DNA of 64,000 nucleotides, taken from positions 2,790,001-2,854,000 of the forward strand of contig NZ_KZ614149.1 in NCBI RefSeq assembly GCF_002886255.1. The letters are read 5' to 3'. Below, one piece after another: positions 34,514 to 43,786 of this stretch. The notes below the pieces were generated by a model. The model was not told where the DNA came from. It saw only the letters and a program-made list of their open reading frames with translations, and ran no database searches. Positions within the stretch are counted from its first letter, which is position 1. Every line of letters starts with the position of its first letter. The position numbers were made by a program, and so were the translations under genes. This DNA comes from Alteribacillus bidgolensis (lineage in GTDB: Bacteria; Bacillota; Bacilli; Bacillales; Marinococcaceae).

Positions 34514-36092
34514 GCAAAGCTTCCCTTCCTGTATTCGTTTTTACGATAGGGGCACGCTCTTTTTTCTCCCAATAAATAGAGAAACTTGCCCACTCTATCC
34601 TTTCTTGCTCGTAATCTGTGCGAAGGTGAGCCCCCCGGGATTCTGTTCGGATCAGTGCTGCAGTTGTGACCATCCAAGCCACAGCAAGCATATTTTTCAC
34701 AGCAAGCTGCTGTTTGCTTAACTGATACGAAGCTGGACTGAAAATAAAGGCTTCATACCTGCTTAACCACTCTTTCATGCTGAGAAGTTGGTGTTGTTCT
34801 TTTACAATGCCAGCCCAGCCATCCATTCTTTCTTGCAGCTCATGAAGCGCTGGTATGTCTTCTATATTCGAAGAATCAGCCCATGTTGTTGGAAGTCTTC
34901 GTTTTTTTGAGGTTACAGCCTGTGTGGCAAGATGTTTAGAAAGCAGAAGCGCTCCGGCGGCTCCTTCAAGCAGTGAATTGCTTGCCAGCCGATTGGCTCC
35001 ATGCATACCTGTGCATGCGGTTTCTCCAATCGCATAAAGTCCATTTTTGTTTGTTTGACCATATTCATTGGTCTCAATGCCGCCCATCATAAAGTGAGCA
35101 CCTGGTCTTACAGGAAGCATCCCCTTTTTAAGGTCGATATGATGCGCACGCAGCCTTGATGTTATAGACGGAAATTTTTGTTCAAACTGAGGGATTTGTT
35201 TTATAGAAAGATAGACTTCTCCCCCCGCTTGCCACGTTTCATACACCGCTTTTGCCACCACCGACCGAGGTGCTAAATCTTTCAGCTCATGTTTTCCTTC
35301 CATAATCGGCTGATGGTGTTCATCAACCAGGATACCGCCTTCCCCTCTGATTGCTTCAGAGAGCAGACCGGCTCCTTTTCCATCTGCATAAAGCATGGTC
35401 GGATGAAATTGCATAAATTCCATATCGACGAGTCTTACACCCGCGCGATACGCCATCGCCAGCCCATCTCCGGTGGACTCTTCGGCATTAGAAGTAATCG
35501 AATAAAGCTGGCCGCATCCTCCGGTGGCAAGTACGGTAGTGTTTGAAAAAATCTTACACATCGTTCCGTCTTGACTTTTTCCTCGTAGTCCAATGCATTC
35601 GTCTTGATCTATTAGTAAGTCATACGCCCAAAAATGTTCCATAACATGGACATTATCTTTTACTTGCTGTTTTAGTGGTTTCATAATGTGATAACCAGTA
35701 GCATCACCTCCGGCATGATAAATCCGGCGGCAGCTGTGAGCTCCCTCTTTTGCTAAGTGATAATCACCCTGGTTGTTTTTATCAAAAAGGACCCCGTTCG
35801 AAAAAAGAAATTCCATCACTTGAGGAGATTGTTCGATTAACTTTTTTACAGTTTGCTGATTGTTATAGCTGTGTCCTGCTTTGAGTGTATCCTGCATGTG
35901 TAAATGGGGACTGTCCTTATTTTCGAGCGCTGCTGCAATCCCGCCTTGTGCCCTGGTGGAATTCCCCGTTCCAAGCGCACCCTTTGTTACTAGCGTTACT
36001 TCTCTTTGTTTTGATAACTCAATAGCTGCCATTAACCCTGCTATTCCACTTCCTATGATGAGAATATCCGTAGTGATCCTTTTTTCTTTCAT
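34494..36092 (-). CDS. nadB: L-aspartate oxidase
   Basis: A 532-residue flavoprotein that oxidises L-aspartate to iminoaspartate. The FAD dinucleotide motif is ILIIGSGIAGLMAAIEL, followed by GNSTRAQGGIAAAL, and by HPTMLYADGKGAGLLSEAIRGEGG and GEVACTGMHGANRLASNSLLE-like blocks further on. The frame is open to 36161, but AAAGGAG sits 5 nt before ATG 36092, so that start is chosen. First gene of nadBCA, controlled through the operator at 36113-36128. Confidence 0.96.
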   Translation of the reverse strand: MKEKRITTDILIIGSGIAGLMAAIELSKQREVTLVTKGALGTGNSTRAQGGIAAALENKDSPHLHMQDTLKAGHSYNNQQTVKKLIEQSPQVMEFLFSNGVLFDKNNQGDYHLAKEGAHSCRRIYHAGGDATGYHIMKPLKQQVKDNVHVMEHFWAYDLLIDQDECIGLRGKSQDGTMCKIFSNTTVLATGGCGQLYSITSNAEESTGDGLAMAYRAGVRLVDMEFMQFHPTMLYADGKGAGLLSEAIRGEGGILVDEHHQPIMEGKHELKDLAPRSVVAKAVYETWQAGGEVYLSIKQIPQFEQKFPSITSRLRAHHIDLKKGMLPVRPGAHFMMGGIETNEYGQTNKNGLYAIGETACTGMHGANRLASNSLLEGAAGALLLSKHLATQAVTSKKRRLPTTWADSSNIEDIPALHELQERMDGWAGIVKEQHQLLSMKEWLSRYEAFIFSPASYQLSKQQLAVKNMLAVAWMVTTAALIRTESRGAHLRTDYEQERIEWASFSIYWEKKERAPIVKTNTGREALHEYITP

Positions 36093-36112
36093 GATTACTC
36101 CTTTAAGTTTAC

Positions 36113-36149
36113 ATGTGTCTTGACACATATATTTACATAAATTTAAACT
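36113..36149 (+). promoter_or_regulatory. NiaR-type operator and nifS promoter
   Basis: Perfect palindrome ATGTGTC-TT-GACACAT (36113-36128), like the NiaR (YrxA) boxes that repress NAD synthesis genes in Bacillus when nicotinate is plentiful. TTGACA inside it (36120-36125) can serve as -35 for nifS with TAAACT (36144-36149) at 18-bp spacing. It also lies 20 bp upstream of the nadB ATG, so both directions would be repressed together. Confidence 0.75.
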
Positions 36150-36198
36150 AGTAGCAACCACTCTTTACAAAAAAATTCGTATGAATGTGAAATATTGA

Positions 36199-36300
36199 GC
36201 GAGGGGCCAGATATTTTAAAGATCACAAATATCTGAACGGGTCACTAGAACCCGCAGTAGAACAGGAAACTGTTCCGTATCATGGTCTGACTTTTTTCAA
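36199..36300 (+). promoter_or_regulatory. Structured 5' leader of nifS
   Basis: Three consecutive hairpins: CAGATATTT/AAATATCTG (36208-36235), CGGGT/ACCCG (36238-36254) and GAACAG-gaaa-CTGTTC (36260-36275), the last closed by a GNRA-type tetraloop. A T-rich stretch (cttttttc) follows at 36291. No known riboswitch class recognised. Confidence 0.5.
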
Positions 36301-36317
36301 GAAGGAGAGGATGGGGA

Positions 36318-37454
36318 TTGATTTATTTAGATCATTGTGCAACCACACCAATGAGTGAAGAGGCAGGGCAAACGTATATAAAAACGTCGCAGTCGTTTTA
36401 TGGAAATGAACAAAGTTTACATGATGCTGGTGACTCCGCTGGACAATTGCTTGATCATTGTAAGAAAGAACTTGCAAGCATTTTAAATGGCGAAGCGTCT
36501 GGTTTTTATTTTACGAGCGGGGGATCTGACAGTAATATTACCGCTCTCTTAAGCCTTGCCTATGGCAATCAGGGACGAGGTACCCATATTATCACCTCTC
36601 CCCTTGAACATCCTTCCGTCTATCAGGCATTAGAAAAGCTGAAATCAGAAGGGTTTGAAGTCGAAGAAACGGCCGTACAGCCTAACGGTCAAATTTCGCT
36701 TGCTTCTATAAAAGAATTAATTCGCGAGGATACGATTTTAATCACGATCTGCCATGCAAGCAGCGAAACCGGTGTGATTCAGCCGATTGAAGAGATAGGC
36801 TCACTTGCGCAAGATCATGGTATATTATTTCATTGTGACGCGGTCCAAACCTTTGCAAAAATACCTATCGATATAAAAAAGAATAGGATAAGCGCCATAT
36901 CTATGTCGGCTCATAAAGTGTACGGACCCAAAAACACAGGAGCCTGCTATATCGACCCTGCCGCAGCATGGAAAAGTATGTACCCCGGCGTTGTTCACCA
37001 ACAAGGGATCAAACCAGGCACCATCGATGTACCCGGAATTGCTGCCTTTACAACCGCTTCCTTAAACTTGTATGAAAAAAGAGAGCTAGTAACAGCAGCT
37101 TGGCGCCAGATGCAGAGCTGGTTTTTAAAACAGTTAAACGACGATGTTTTTTCTCTCATTGGAGACAAAAAGAAACGCCTCCCCCATCACCTGGCTTTGC
37201 GGGCACATAGACGGGAAGGCCAGTGGATCATGTTAGAGTGCAACCGGAAAAACATCGCCATTTCTTCAGGGAGCGCCTGCAAAACTTCTTACTCTGATCC
37301 GCCGAAAAGTCTTATAGCCATGGGATGTAGTCCCGAAGAAGCACACGGTTTGTTTCGGATTAGTTTTGGTGTGGATACGACGTATGAAGAACTCGCAGCT
37401 GTGGCAGAAACATTAAATGAACTAGCTGCAAGCAGCATGAACGTTCAAGTGTAG
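36318..37454 (+). CDS. nifS: Cysteine desulfurase linked to NAD synthesis
   Basis: A 378-residue PLP enzyme. The PLP lysine is in SMSAHKVYGPKNTG, and the sulfur-accepting Cys in ISSGSACKTSYSDPP. The start is TTG 36318 (MIYLDHCATTP), the only start fitting the family N-terminus; GAAGGAGAGG precedes it. In Bacillus the nifS gene divergent from nadBCA supplies sulfur for the NadA iron-sulfur cluster, and the arrangement here is the same. The niaR gene that follows in B. subtilis is absent. Confidence 0.93.
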   Translation: MIYLDHCATTPMSEEAGQTYIKTSQSFYGNEQSLHDAGDSAGQLLDHCKKELASILNGEASGFYFTSGGSDSNITALLSLAYGNQGRGTHIITSPLEHPSVYQALEKLKSEGFEVEETAVQPNGQISLASIKELIREDTILITICHASSETGVIQPIEEIGSLAQDHGILFHCDAVQTFAKIPIDIKKNRISAISMSAHKVYGPKNTGACYIDPAAAWKSMYPGVVHQQGIKPGTIDVPGIAAFTTASLNLYEKRELVTAAWRQMQSWFLKQLNDDVFSLIGDKKKRLPHHLALRAHRREGQWIMLECNRKNIAISSGSACKTSYSDPPKSLIAMGCSPEEAHGLFRISFGVDTTYEELAAVAETLNELAASSMNVQV

Positions 37455-37786
37455 CTACGGAAGGGGATTTCAAGGGTTTACTGCACGTCACGCGAGTTAA
37501 GATGGTTTATACGTATCGTCGTGCTTTTCATATTGGAAAAACGACTGTTTTAGAACTGGTCCTAACGCTGTACATTTTAAAATATATTGGTATGTCAACA
37601 CGAAACTGGACAAATATTTAAAGGTTCATAGATTTATATTCAGCTGATATTAAGTAATCTAGTAATCCATGAATACGATGTTGTTGAGTCAAAAAGTTCA
37701 AGGTCAAGTTCGTACTGGCTAGAGAAGCTGCAGCCGTGGATAAAATCGATTTTTTAAGGTAGCCTCTGCGACGTTTTTCTAAAAAA
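37455..37786. other. Gene-free stretch
   Basis: No supported gene between nifS and the terminator of the GH97 gene. A 72-codon minus-strand frame here runs through that terminator and has no ribosome site. Confidence 0.5.
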
Positions 37787-37813
37787 GATGACTCCGGCCC
37801 ATACGGAGTCATC
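37781..37813 (-). terminator. Terminator of the GH97 gene
   Basis: Stem gatgactccg / cggagtcatc with a 7-nt loop, followed on the minus strand by TTTTTTAG, 78 bp past the stop. Confidence 0.9.
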
Positions 37814-37890
37814 TGATTGATTACTAAACGCACCAAAGATTGGATTTACTGTCTATATTAGGTCACCGGATCAATCAGGAATACCTCACA

Positions 37891-40800
37891 TTAATGATCT
37901 AATTTCCTTATTTCAATGGGATCTAAGGGACCATCATACAATCCACCACCCCCGGAGCCATCAAAAACCCGGATACTGATCTCGTTTTCTTGGCCATACT
38001 TTATAGCTTCAGTAGGAATTTCATATTCTCGGACCTGGTCCCAGGCTGTATCCATTCCTTCTCCTTCCTCATCAGTTGGAAATTCACCAGATTGGCCGAT
38101 TTTTTCTCCGTTAAAGTAAGTGATATCTACATCATCAATTTTCCCCAGTGTCACTTTAAGGGGATGTCCTTCCCACTCTGCCGGAATATTAATTGTTTTC
38201 CGGTACCAGCCATACACATTATCTTCTGTATAATCGGAATGTTCTTCCCAGCTGGATGGAAGCGTTACTTGCTGCCAATCGCTGTCATCCCATTCAGCTT
38301 CTTTCCAATCTTCATTGTCTCCTTTTTGAAATAGCCATTCCCCAGAGAGATTGATGGATGGTAAAGTTACGGTTTGTGTTTCAAGATCACCTATTGCAAC
38401 TTCGTATATCCCTTTTTCTGCGAGTTCATGTGTGAAAGCCACTTCTTTGGTGCCTCCGCCTGCCTTGGCAGGAACTTGTACTTCTTGGCTGTCGACTTCT
38501 TTTCCATCAAGATACATTGGCACCTCCACGGTACCTTTGCTGCTTCCAAAGTTCGTTACTTTAGCTGTCGCTGTAATCTCCTGCTCTTTTGAGCTTACTT
38601 CTAAATTACTATACTTAAAAACAGGTTCTTTCTCTTCTACTTTAATTGTTTTACTCTCAAGGTCATTAACGCTAATTTGATGATCACCTGGCTCGAACAG
38701 TTTATCGTATGGAATGCTTACTTCTTTCGTTTCTCCCGGATCTACTCTGACTTTTTCTTCTGCCACTACTTCGCTGTCAATTATCATCTCAATATTTTTT
38801 CCTAATGTTATCGTTCCGTCATTACTAACGTTTACGGTTACTTCAAACGTATCGTTTGATTGAATGGTTTCAGGCACTTTTTCATAAGACACCGAAACTT
38901 CTGATTCTTCGTATTTCTGCAGTTCTTTCCTTTCTTCTTTCGTCGCAGGAGTAAATTTCACAGCCTGTCCTCCTCCTGCAGCTAACGATGAAGTAAAAGT
39001 ATCTTTAGAATCCACAATAACCTTATTTATAGTAACTTCATGTGGACTGTCTTCGTAATGTGATTCTGATTCATCAGAATAAACTTCAGCCACATACTTC
39101 TTTCCGTTTTCGAGAAAATCGAGGTCAATTTCTAAATCTCTTGCATGCTCGTCAGTAATACTTCCCATATACCATTCATCCCCACTGCGGCGGACTGTAG
39201 TAGTGTAGTCTCCAATTTCTGCATTTGGAACCATCGTTTCATCCCAAGTGACTGGAACATCATGAATAAATTGAAACTCCGGTAAAATATTTCCGTCTTC
39301 ATCTAGATAATTTTCTGGTAAATCAGCTACCATTTGCACACCACTAGAAATGGTGACATATAATGCTAATTGCTTTGCACGTGTTGTGTCTACCCTTGCA
39401 CCATCGTTATACGGCACTTCTGTATCAAAAATACCAGGAGTGAAATCCATGGGCCCTCCTAATTGTCTAGTAAATGGAAGTATTGTATCGTGCTCAGGTG
39501 GGTTATTATCTAAGCCAAAGGCACTGTACTCCATTCCACTAACGCCTTCCCGACTCATCCAGTTAGGATAGGTACGTTCTAGCCCTGTACCTTTAATGGG
39601 CTCATGCATATTAATCATGATTTCATGGTCCGCTGCTTTTTTTACAGCTTCTAAATAATGGTTCACCATATATTGCCCATGGTGATGCTGTCCTTCGGGG
39701 TTTCTAATACCGTGATCTGCGACATACCCACTTTTAATAGCATGAATCCCCATGCGTTGATACATGTCATATGCCTCATCCATCTGGTCTTCATAATTTA
39801 AGATATCCCCACTCGTTTCATTGTGCATCATATACTCAACACCGTGTTCTTCTGCGTAGTCTACAACTGCTTCTAAATCATAGTCTGGATAAGATTCAGT
39901 GAAGCTAAATAAATCCCCGTTTTCTATCCAATTTCCATCCCAACCAATGTTCCAGCCTTCAACTAGTAGACCGATATTTTGATCTTCTGTATTCAAATGC
40001 TCGCTAGCAAAATCAATGTATTTTTTAGCATTTTCGGTCGTCGCTCCATGATCTGGGCCTGATTCCCAAGTAGATTTGCCGCTGATCATTTCCCACCACA
40101 CACCGACATATTTCATCGGTTCAATCCAAGAAGTATCTTCTAGTGCAGTTGGTTCGTTTAAATTCATAATCATATCCGATTCCACCAAATCACCAGCGTT
40201 ATCACCCACTTGTATGGTTCTCCATGGTGTTTCGATTGGCAATTCATCTTTTTTAACTTTAACATCGCTGTCCGGCCATGGGGCTAAATGACTCTCAAAT
40301 GCATGGTCTTCACCTTCCACTGCTTTCAAAGCCATACCTGAATAATCAACTAATGCCGCTTCATGCACTGACATGTGAATGCCTTCCGGTGTTTCCATAG
40401 TAAACGGTGTACTGACTTCCTCTACTTCGCTTAATGGACTGTTGGTGTAGTTATATTCATAACTGTCCCAATCGTTGGGAATCCACCAAGAATCATTGTT
40501 ATTTGAAAAGTTAAATTCAGTGTTTTCAGAAGTAATTTGTAGATTTTCATCCAAATTCTCTTGCTCTGGTAACACATACCTAAACCCAACACCATCGTCA
40601 AAGGCCCGGAATTCCACGTTCATTTTTCGATTAGGGTCATCTTTTTCCTGTAAGTATACGGTTAATTGCTTATAATGATTTTTAATCTTTCTTTTGTCTC
40701 CCCATTTAGGTTCCCAATGCTCATTATAATTTTCAATAGATGTGTCTGTTACCTCAAAATTACTGTTCATGGGTGCTTGTTCTTTGAAATCAAAACCTAA

Positions 40801-41046
40801 AGAGGAAGGTTCAATAAGACTGGAACCTCCAAAAGAAAGTTGATATTGAGGCTCACCGTCTTTATTGAGATGAAAGTCAATTTCTACCTTGCCATCAGGT
40901 GAGCTTACGGATGTTTTTAAGTTTTTATTATCAGATTTCCCGTGGTTAGCAGCCTTTTCAGACGCATTCGTCTCTATTGTTGGTAGCAAAAGACCCATGA
41001 CTAAAACAAATATAAAAACAGATATGAATCTCCTCTTAATTTCCAT
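37891..41046 (-). CDS. Secreted glycoside hydrolase family 97 enzyme
   Basis: A 1051-residue exported protein with a signal peptide (MEIKRRFISVFIFVLVMGLL, cleavage near residue 29). Residues about 40-300 form the GH97 N-terminal sandwich (DDGVGFRYVLPEQ; WWIPNDWDSYEYNY). Residues about 300-600 form the barrel (WWEMISGKSTWESG; INMHEPIKGTGLERTYPNWMSREG; GGPMDFTPGIFD). About 350 further residues exceed a normal GH97 (about 650-700): CARDB-like repeats, then a jelly-roll module (LSGEWLFQKGDNEDW...YGWYRKTINIPAEW). The Glu in HEPIKGTG suits an inverting, SusB-like alpha-glucosidase, but alpha-galactosidase cannot be excluded. Confidence 0.88.
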   Translation of the reverse strand: MEIKRRFISVFIFVLVMGLLLPTIETNASEKAANHGKSDNKNLKTSVSSPDGKVEIDFHLNKDGEPQYQLSFGGSSLIEPSSLGFDFKEQAPMNSNFEVTDTSIENYNEHWEPKWGDKRKIKNHYKQLTVYLQEKDDPNRKMNVEFRAFDDGVGFRYVLPEQENLDENLQITSENTEFNFSNNNDSWWIPNDWDSYEYNYTNSPLSEVEEVSTPFTMETPEGIHMSVHEAALVDYSGMALKAVEGEDHAFESHLAPWPDSDVKVKKDELPIETPWRTIQVGDNAGDLVESDMIMNLNEPTALEDTSWIEPMKYVGVWWEMISGKSTWESGPDHGATTENAKKYIDFASEHLNTEDQNIGLLVEGWNIGWDGNWIENGDLFSFTESYPDYDLEAVVDYAEEHGVEYMMHNETSGDILNYEDQMDEAYDMYQRMGIHAIKSGYVADHGIRNPEGQHHHGQYMVNHYLEAVKKAADHEIMINMHEPIKGTGLERTYPNWMSREGVSGMEYSAFGLDNNPPEHDTILPFTRQLGGPMDFTPGIFDTEVPYNDGARVDTTRAKQLALYVTISSGVQMVADLPENYLDEDGNILPEFQFIHDVPVTWDETMVPNAEIGDYTTTVRRSGDEWYMGSITDEHARDLEIDLDFLENGKKYVAEVYSDESESHYEDSPHEVTINKVIVDSKDTFTSSLAAGGGQAVKFTPATKEERKELQKYEESEVSVSYEKVPETIQSNDTFEVTVNVSNDGTITLGKNIEMIIDSEVVAEEKVRVDPGETKEVSIPYDKLFEPGDHQISVNDLESKTIKVEEKEPVFKYSNLEVSSKEQEITATAKVTNFGSSKGTVEVPMYLDGKEVDSQEVQVPAKAGGGTKEVAFTHELAEKGIYEVAIGDLETQTVTLPSINLSGEWLFQKGDNEDWKEAEWDDSDWQQVTLPSSWEEHSDYTEDNVYGWYRKTINIPAEWEGHPLKVTLGKIDDVDITYFNGEKIGQSGEFPTDEEGEGMDTAWDQVREYEIPTEAIKYGQENEISIRVFDGSGGGGLYDGPLDPIEIRKLDH

Positions 41047-41258
41047 ACTTACCTCCTCTTATTAATTTCTCTTCATTTTCCTCATTAACAGATTTAATAA
41101 CATGAGGATATGATTTCCAAACCCCTTAGGGACAGCATCGTTGGTACTCCCTGAATTTTTAGATACATACCCCTCCTTATACAAAATCTAAAGAACTAAC
41201 AATCAACTGTTACAGTGCAGCAATCTTCTCCTCCCCCTAGCATTCATTAATATTTTAA

Positions 41259-41312
41259 AGTAAACGTTTACTCAATAATCATGATTTTAAGCGTTTTCAA
41301 AACTATTGTCTA
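41259..41312 (-). promoter_or_regulatory. GH97 promoter with CcpA box and LacI-type operator
   Basis: Minus strand: TAGACA (41312-41307), 17-bp spacer, TAAAAT (41289-41284). The spacer and -10 carry TGAAAACGCTTAAA (41299-41286), a CcpA cre box with one mismatch to the consensus. A perfect palindrome AGTAAACGTTTACT (41259-41272) lies just downstream, where a LacI-family repressor would block initiation. The ATG is at 41046. Confidence 0.75.
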
Positions 41313-41511
41313 CTAATATTTTAAAAATTGTTATAATTTTACCATTAATACTTAAGCAATATGATTAGTATAATATGCTCACTAACCAAAGATTCAATTA
41401 CCGATTTTTTGTTATTTATACCTAGTATAGGCGTTGCATTACATTTTTTAAAATATAGAACTTTCGATGCGTTAGCAATTTTACTGCATTCAGTTATGTT
41501 ATGTTAATTGA

Positions 41512-41525
41512 AGTAAACGTTTACT
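41512..41525. promoter_or_regulatory. Second LacI-type operator upstream of GH97
   Basis: AGTAAACGTTTACT, identical to 41259-41272, with centres 253 bp apart, close to 24 turns of DNA, compatible with looping. Apart from these sites and the palindrome at 41815, 41047-42013 contains no gene. Confidence 0.7.
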
Positions 41526-41814
41526 AATTTCTTTGAATGTTATGGATTTATTCTCTAAATGGTCGATACAACGAGTCCGTCACTTCTACCTGTTTCAACT
41601 TCTCCTCCGCCGTACATCTCGGCTGGATAAAACCTATCAATAATCGCTTAAAAATTCTCGGCTAAGCTAATTTTGAGCATGATTATGAAACAACTCTGCT
41701 GAAAATTGTACCGATTTTTTTTATATTTGATTATACTTTTCGCTTTTATAGGCTAAGTGGTACAGCTTTCTTGTTATGAGCAAAACAATGCACACAGCAG
41801 AAAATAAATATAGT

Positions 41815-41830
41815 AATCAAACGTTTGATT
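41815..41830. promoter_or_regulatory. 16-bp perfect palindrome, copy 2
   Basis: AATCAAACGTTTGATT, identical to 23525-23540 including flanks. It lies 184 bp before the ilvE start. The protein that binds it is unknown. Confidence 0.6.
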
Positions 41831-42013
41831 GAGGTGTATGTTCGGCTTTGCTGCCTCAACATGTGTAGATTTCTCCACTAAATTTTCGGAGTCTGGCCCC
41901 GGGTCTTTGTGACATTTCTTCTCATTTCCAAAACACAAATACTGAAAAATAAGCGCATTTCGAGTAAACTATTAGTAAGAAAAAATCTTTCAGTTCAGAA
42001 GAAAGAGGGATAA

Positions 42014-43096
42014 ATGATGGCATTAGACTTAACGATTCACCAAGCTCCAACGAAGAAAGAAAAACCCGATTACGATAATTTAAGTTTTGGTAAACATTTT
42101 ACAGATCATATGTTTGTCATGGATTATAGTACAGAAAAAGGCTGGTATGATGCGCGTATTACTCCTTATGAACCGCTTTTAATGGATCCGTCTTCGCTCG
42201 TATTTCATTATGGCCAGTCCGTATTCGAAGGGCTGAAAGCATACAACTCTGGGGAGGAAGTACTCTTATTCCGTCCGGAAAAAAACTTTCACCGCTTAAA
42301 TAAATCAAATGAACGGATGAACATTCCCAAGATTAATGTCAGATTTATGGTAGATGCCTTAAAGCAGTTAATACATATAGACCGCGATTGGATTCCGACA
42401 CAGGAAGGGCAGTCCCTCTATATAAGGCCATTTATTATTGCTACCGAGCCGGCATTGAGTGTAAAACCATCAGCTCAGTATAAGCTGATGATCATTCTTT
42501 CTCCGGTTGGTGCTTATTATTCCAACTCTGACCAAATGAAACCGGTTAAAATTTATGTAGAAGATGAATATGTTCGTTCGGTAAAAGGCGGGGTTGGTTT
42601 TACGAAAACGTCCGGTAACTATGCTGCAAGCTTAAAAGCGCAAACGAAAGCGACCGAACTTGGCTATGATCAAGTACTCTGGCTAGATGCACTTGAAAAA
42701 AAATACGTAGAAGAAGTCGGCAGCATGAACATCTTTTTCAAAATAAACGGGAAGATTATTACGCCAGCTTTAAATGGCAGCATTCTTGATGGCATCACTC
42801 GTGACTCTGTCATCGAACTTCTCCGTTATTGGGGATACACCGTGGACCAGCGCCGCATTTCTATTGACGAAGTGTATAACGCACAGAAGGATGGGACACT
42901 TGAAGAAGTGTTTGGTACCGGCACTGCTGCTGTTATATCACCGGTTGGGATTCTAAAATGGAAAGATGAAGAACTTGTGGTGAACAATAATGAAACGGGA
43001 AAACTTTCTCTTGATCTTTACCAAACCATTGCTGGAATTCAAACTGGAAGTAAAATAGATAAACTCGGCTGGACGGTTCCATTAAATGACTTATAG
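42014..43096 (+). CDS. ilvE: Branched-chain amino acid aminotransferase
   Basis: A 360-residue class IV PLP aminotransferase that interconverts Leu, Ile, Val and their keto acids. It closely follows the Bacillus YwaA/YbgE pattern: LSFGKHFTDHMFVMDYSTEKGWYDARI, YHYGQSVFEGLKAY, the PLP Lys in GFTKTSGNYAASLKAQ, and GTGTAAVISPVG. ATG 42014 is followed immediately by ATG 42017, which is better spaced from AGAGGGA, so the true start may be the second. It is monocistronic; no other ilv gene is near. Confidence 0.95.
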   Translation: MMALDLTIHQAPTKKEKPDYDNLSFGKHFTDHMFVMDYSTEKGWYDARITPYEPLLMDPSSLVFHYGQSVFEGLKAYNSGEEVLLFRPEKNFHRLNKSNERMNIPKINVRFMVDALKQLIHIDRDWIPTQEGQSLYIRPFIIATEPALSVKPSAQYKLMIILSPVGAYYSNSDQMKPVKIYVEDEYVRSVKGGVGFTKTSGNYAASLKAQTKATELGYDQVLWLDALEKKYVEEVGSMNIFFKINGKIITPALNGSILDGITRDSVIELLRYWGYTVDQRRISIDEVYNAQKDGTLEEVFGTGTAAVISPVGILKWKDEELVVNNNETGKLSLDLYQTIAGIQTGSKIDKLGWTVPLNDL

Positions 43097-43110
43097 TTGA
43101 ACAATCTTTT

Positions 43111-43418
43111 ATTATCATTAGTGCCATTAAGATCCGTATCTTTTTCTCTAAATGATTGAAAAGCTAAGAATAACAAATAAATAGCTCCAGCGTATTTCAC
43201 AATGGCAAACGCAATTGCAGATTGATAAATAATTGTATCCCCAAAGTAGCCGCACTTATATGTACGATTAGACCAGTACAAAGTCTGAGTGCAGTTGCAA
43301 TCCCTGCCTTTTTATTTTGAGAAATACTTTGAGCAATAACAAATAAAATATCTGGACCTGGCATTAAAGTAAGGAATACTACAACACCTAAATAAGATAA
43401 AACCATCGTTATATCCAT
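43111..43418 (-). pseudogene. LysE/RhtB family exporter remnant
   Basis: The start is intact (ATG 43418 after AGAGGTGCAT) and encodes MDITMVLSYLGVVVFLTLMPGPDILFVIAQSIS, the typical LysE/RhtB N-terminus with PGPD. After TLGI the frame shifts, and IIYQSAIAFAIVKYAGAIYLLFLAFQSFREKD continues in another frame until it runs into the 3' end of ilvE. The second half of the about 205-residue protein is missing. It is a dead amino-acid exporter gene. Confidence 0.75.
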
Positions 43419-43528
43419 TTATGCACCTCTTAACAGACTGAATTTTAATCTATTATAATATAATCCTAATATCGGGTGAACCAGGGATTATATAGGTTAT
43501 AAGTATGTAACTATTGTCTAAAATTATT

Positions 43529-43560
43529 GGCGCATTCTCTATTCAAGAAATGCGCCCTTT
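43529..43560 (+). terminator. Hairpin with T-rich tail
   Basis: ggcgcatt / aatgcgcc with a 12-nt loop, followed by cttttctt. Possibly the distal terminator of ilvE. The rest of 43419-43690 shows nothing. Confidence 0.55.
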
Positions 43561-43693
43561 TCTTGAACATTCTACACTAAGACTTAGCTTGTAAGAATTT
43601 ATTTACGTTCTTTAACCTTTACATATGCCACGTGAAGCGGTCGAGCAATGCATGGTTCCCCTCAAGGGTGATCGGCAGTCATAGGTGGATAAA

Positions 43694-43735
43694 AATAAAC
43701 CTCCCTTGAGCCGTCAACTCAAGGGAGGTTTATTT
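43694..43735 (-). terminator. Terminator of the sugar-use operon
   Basis: Stem aataaacctcccttgag / ctcaagggaggtttatt (17 bp) with a 6-nt loop and A/T runs on both sides, about 50 bp past the GH32 stop. Confidence 0.9.
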
Positions 43736-43786
43736 TTTATGAAATACAGTATGGCTACAGAGCTGATTAAAAACAGCTCTCTTTTT

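Noticed and set aside
37618..37836. 72-codon minus-strand frame, first suspected to be a transposase tail
   Set aside because: It passes through a strong terminator, lacks a ribosome site and shows no transposase motif I can name.
41887..41903. CodY-type box (aaattttcggagtct-like) before ilvE
   Set aside because: About five mismatches to the AATTTTCWGAAAATT consensus; too weak to list.
41833..42013. T-box leader before ilvE
   Set aside because: No T-box consensus and no terminator/antiterminator pair seen.
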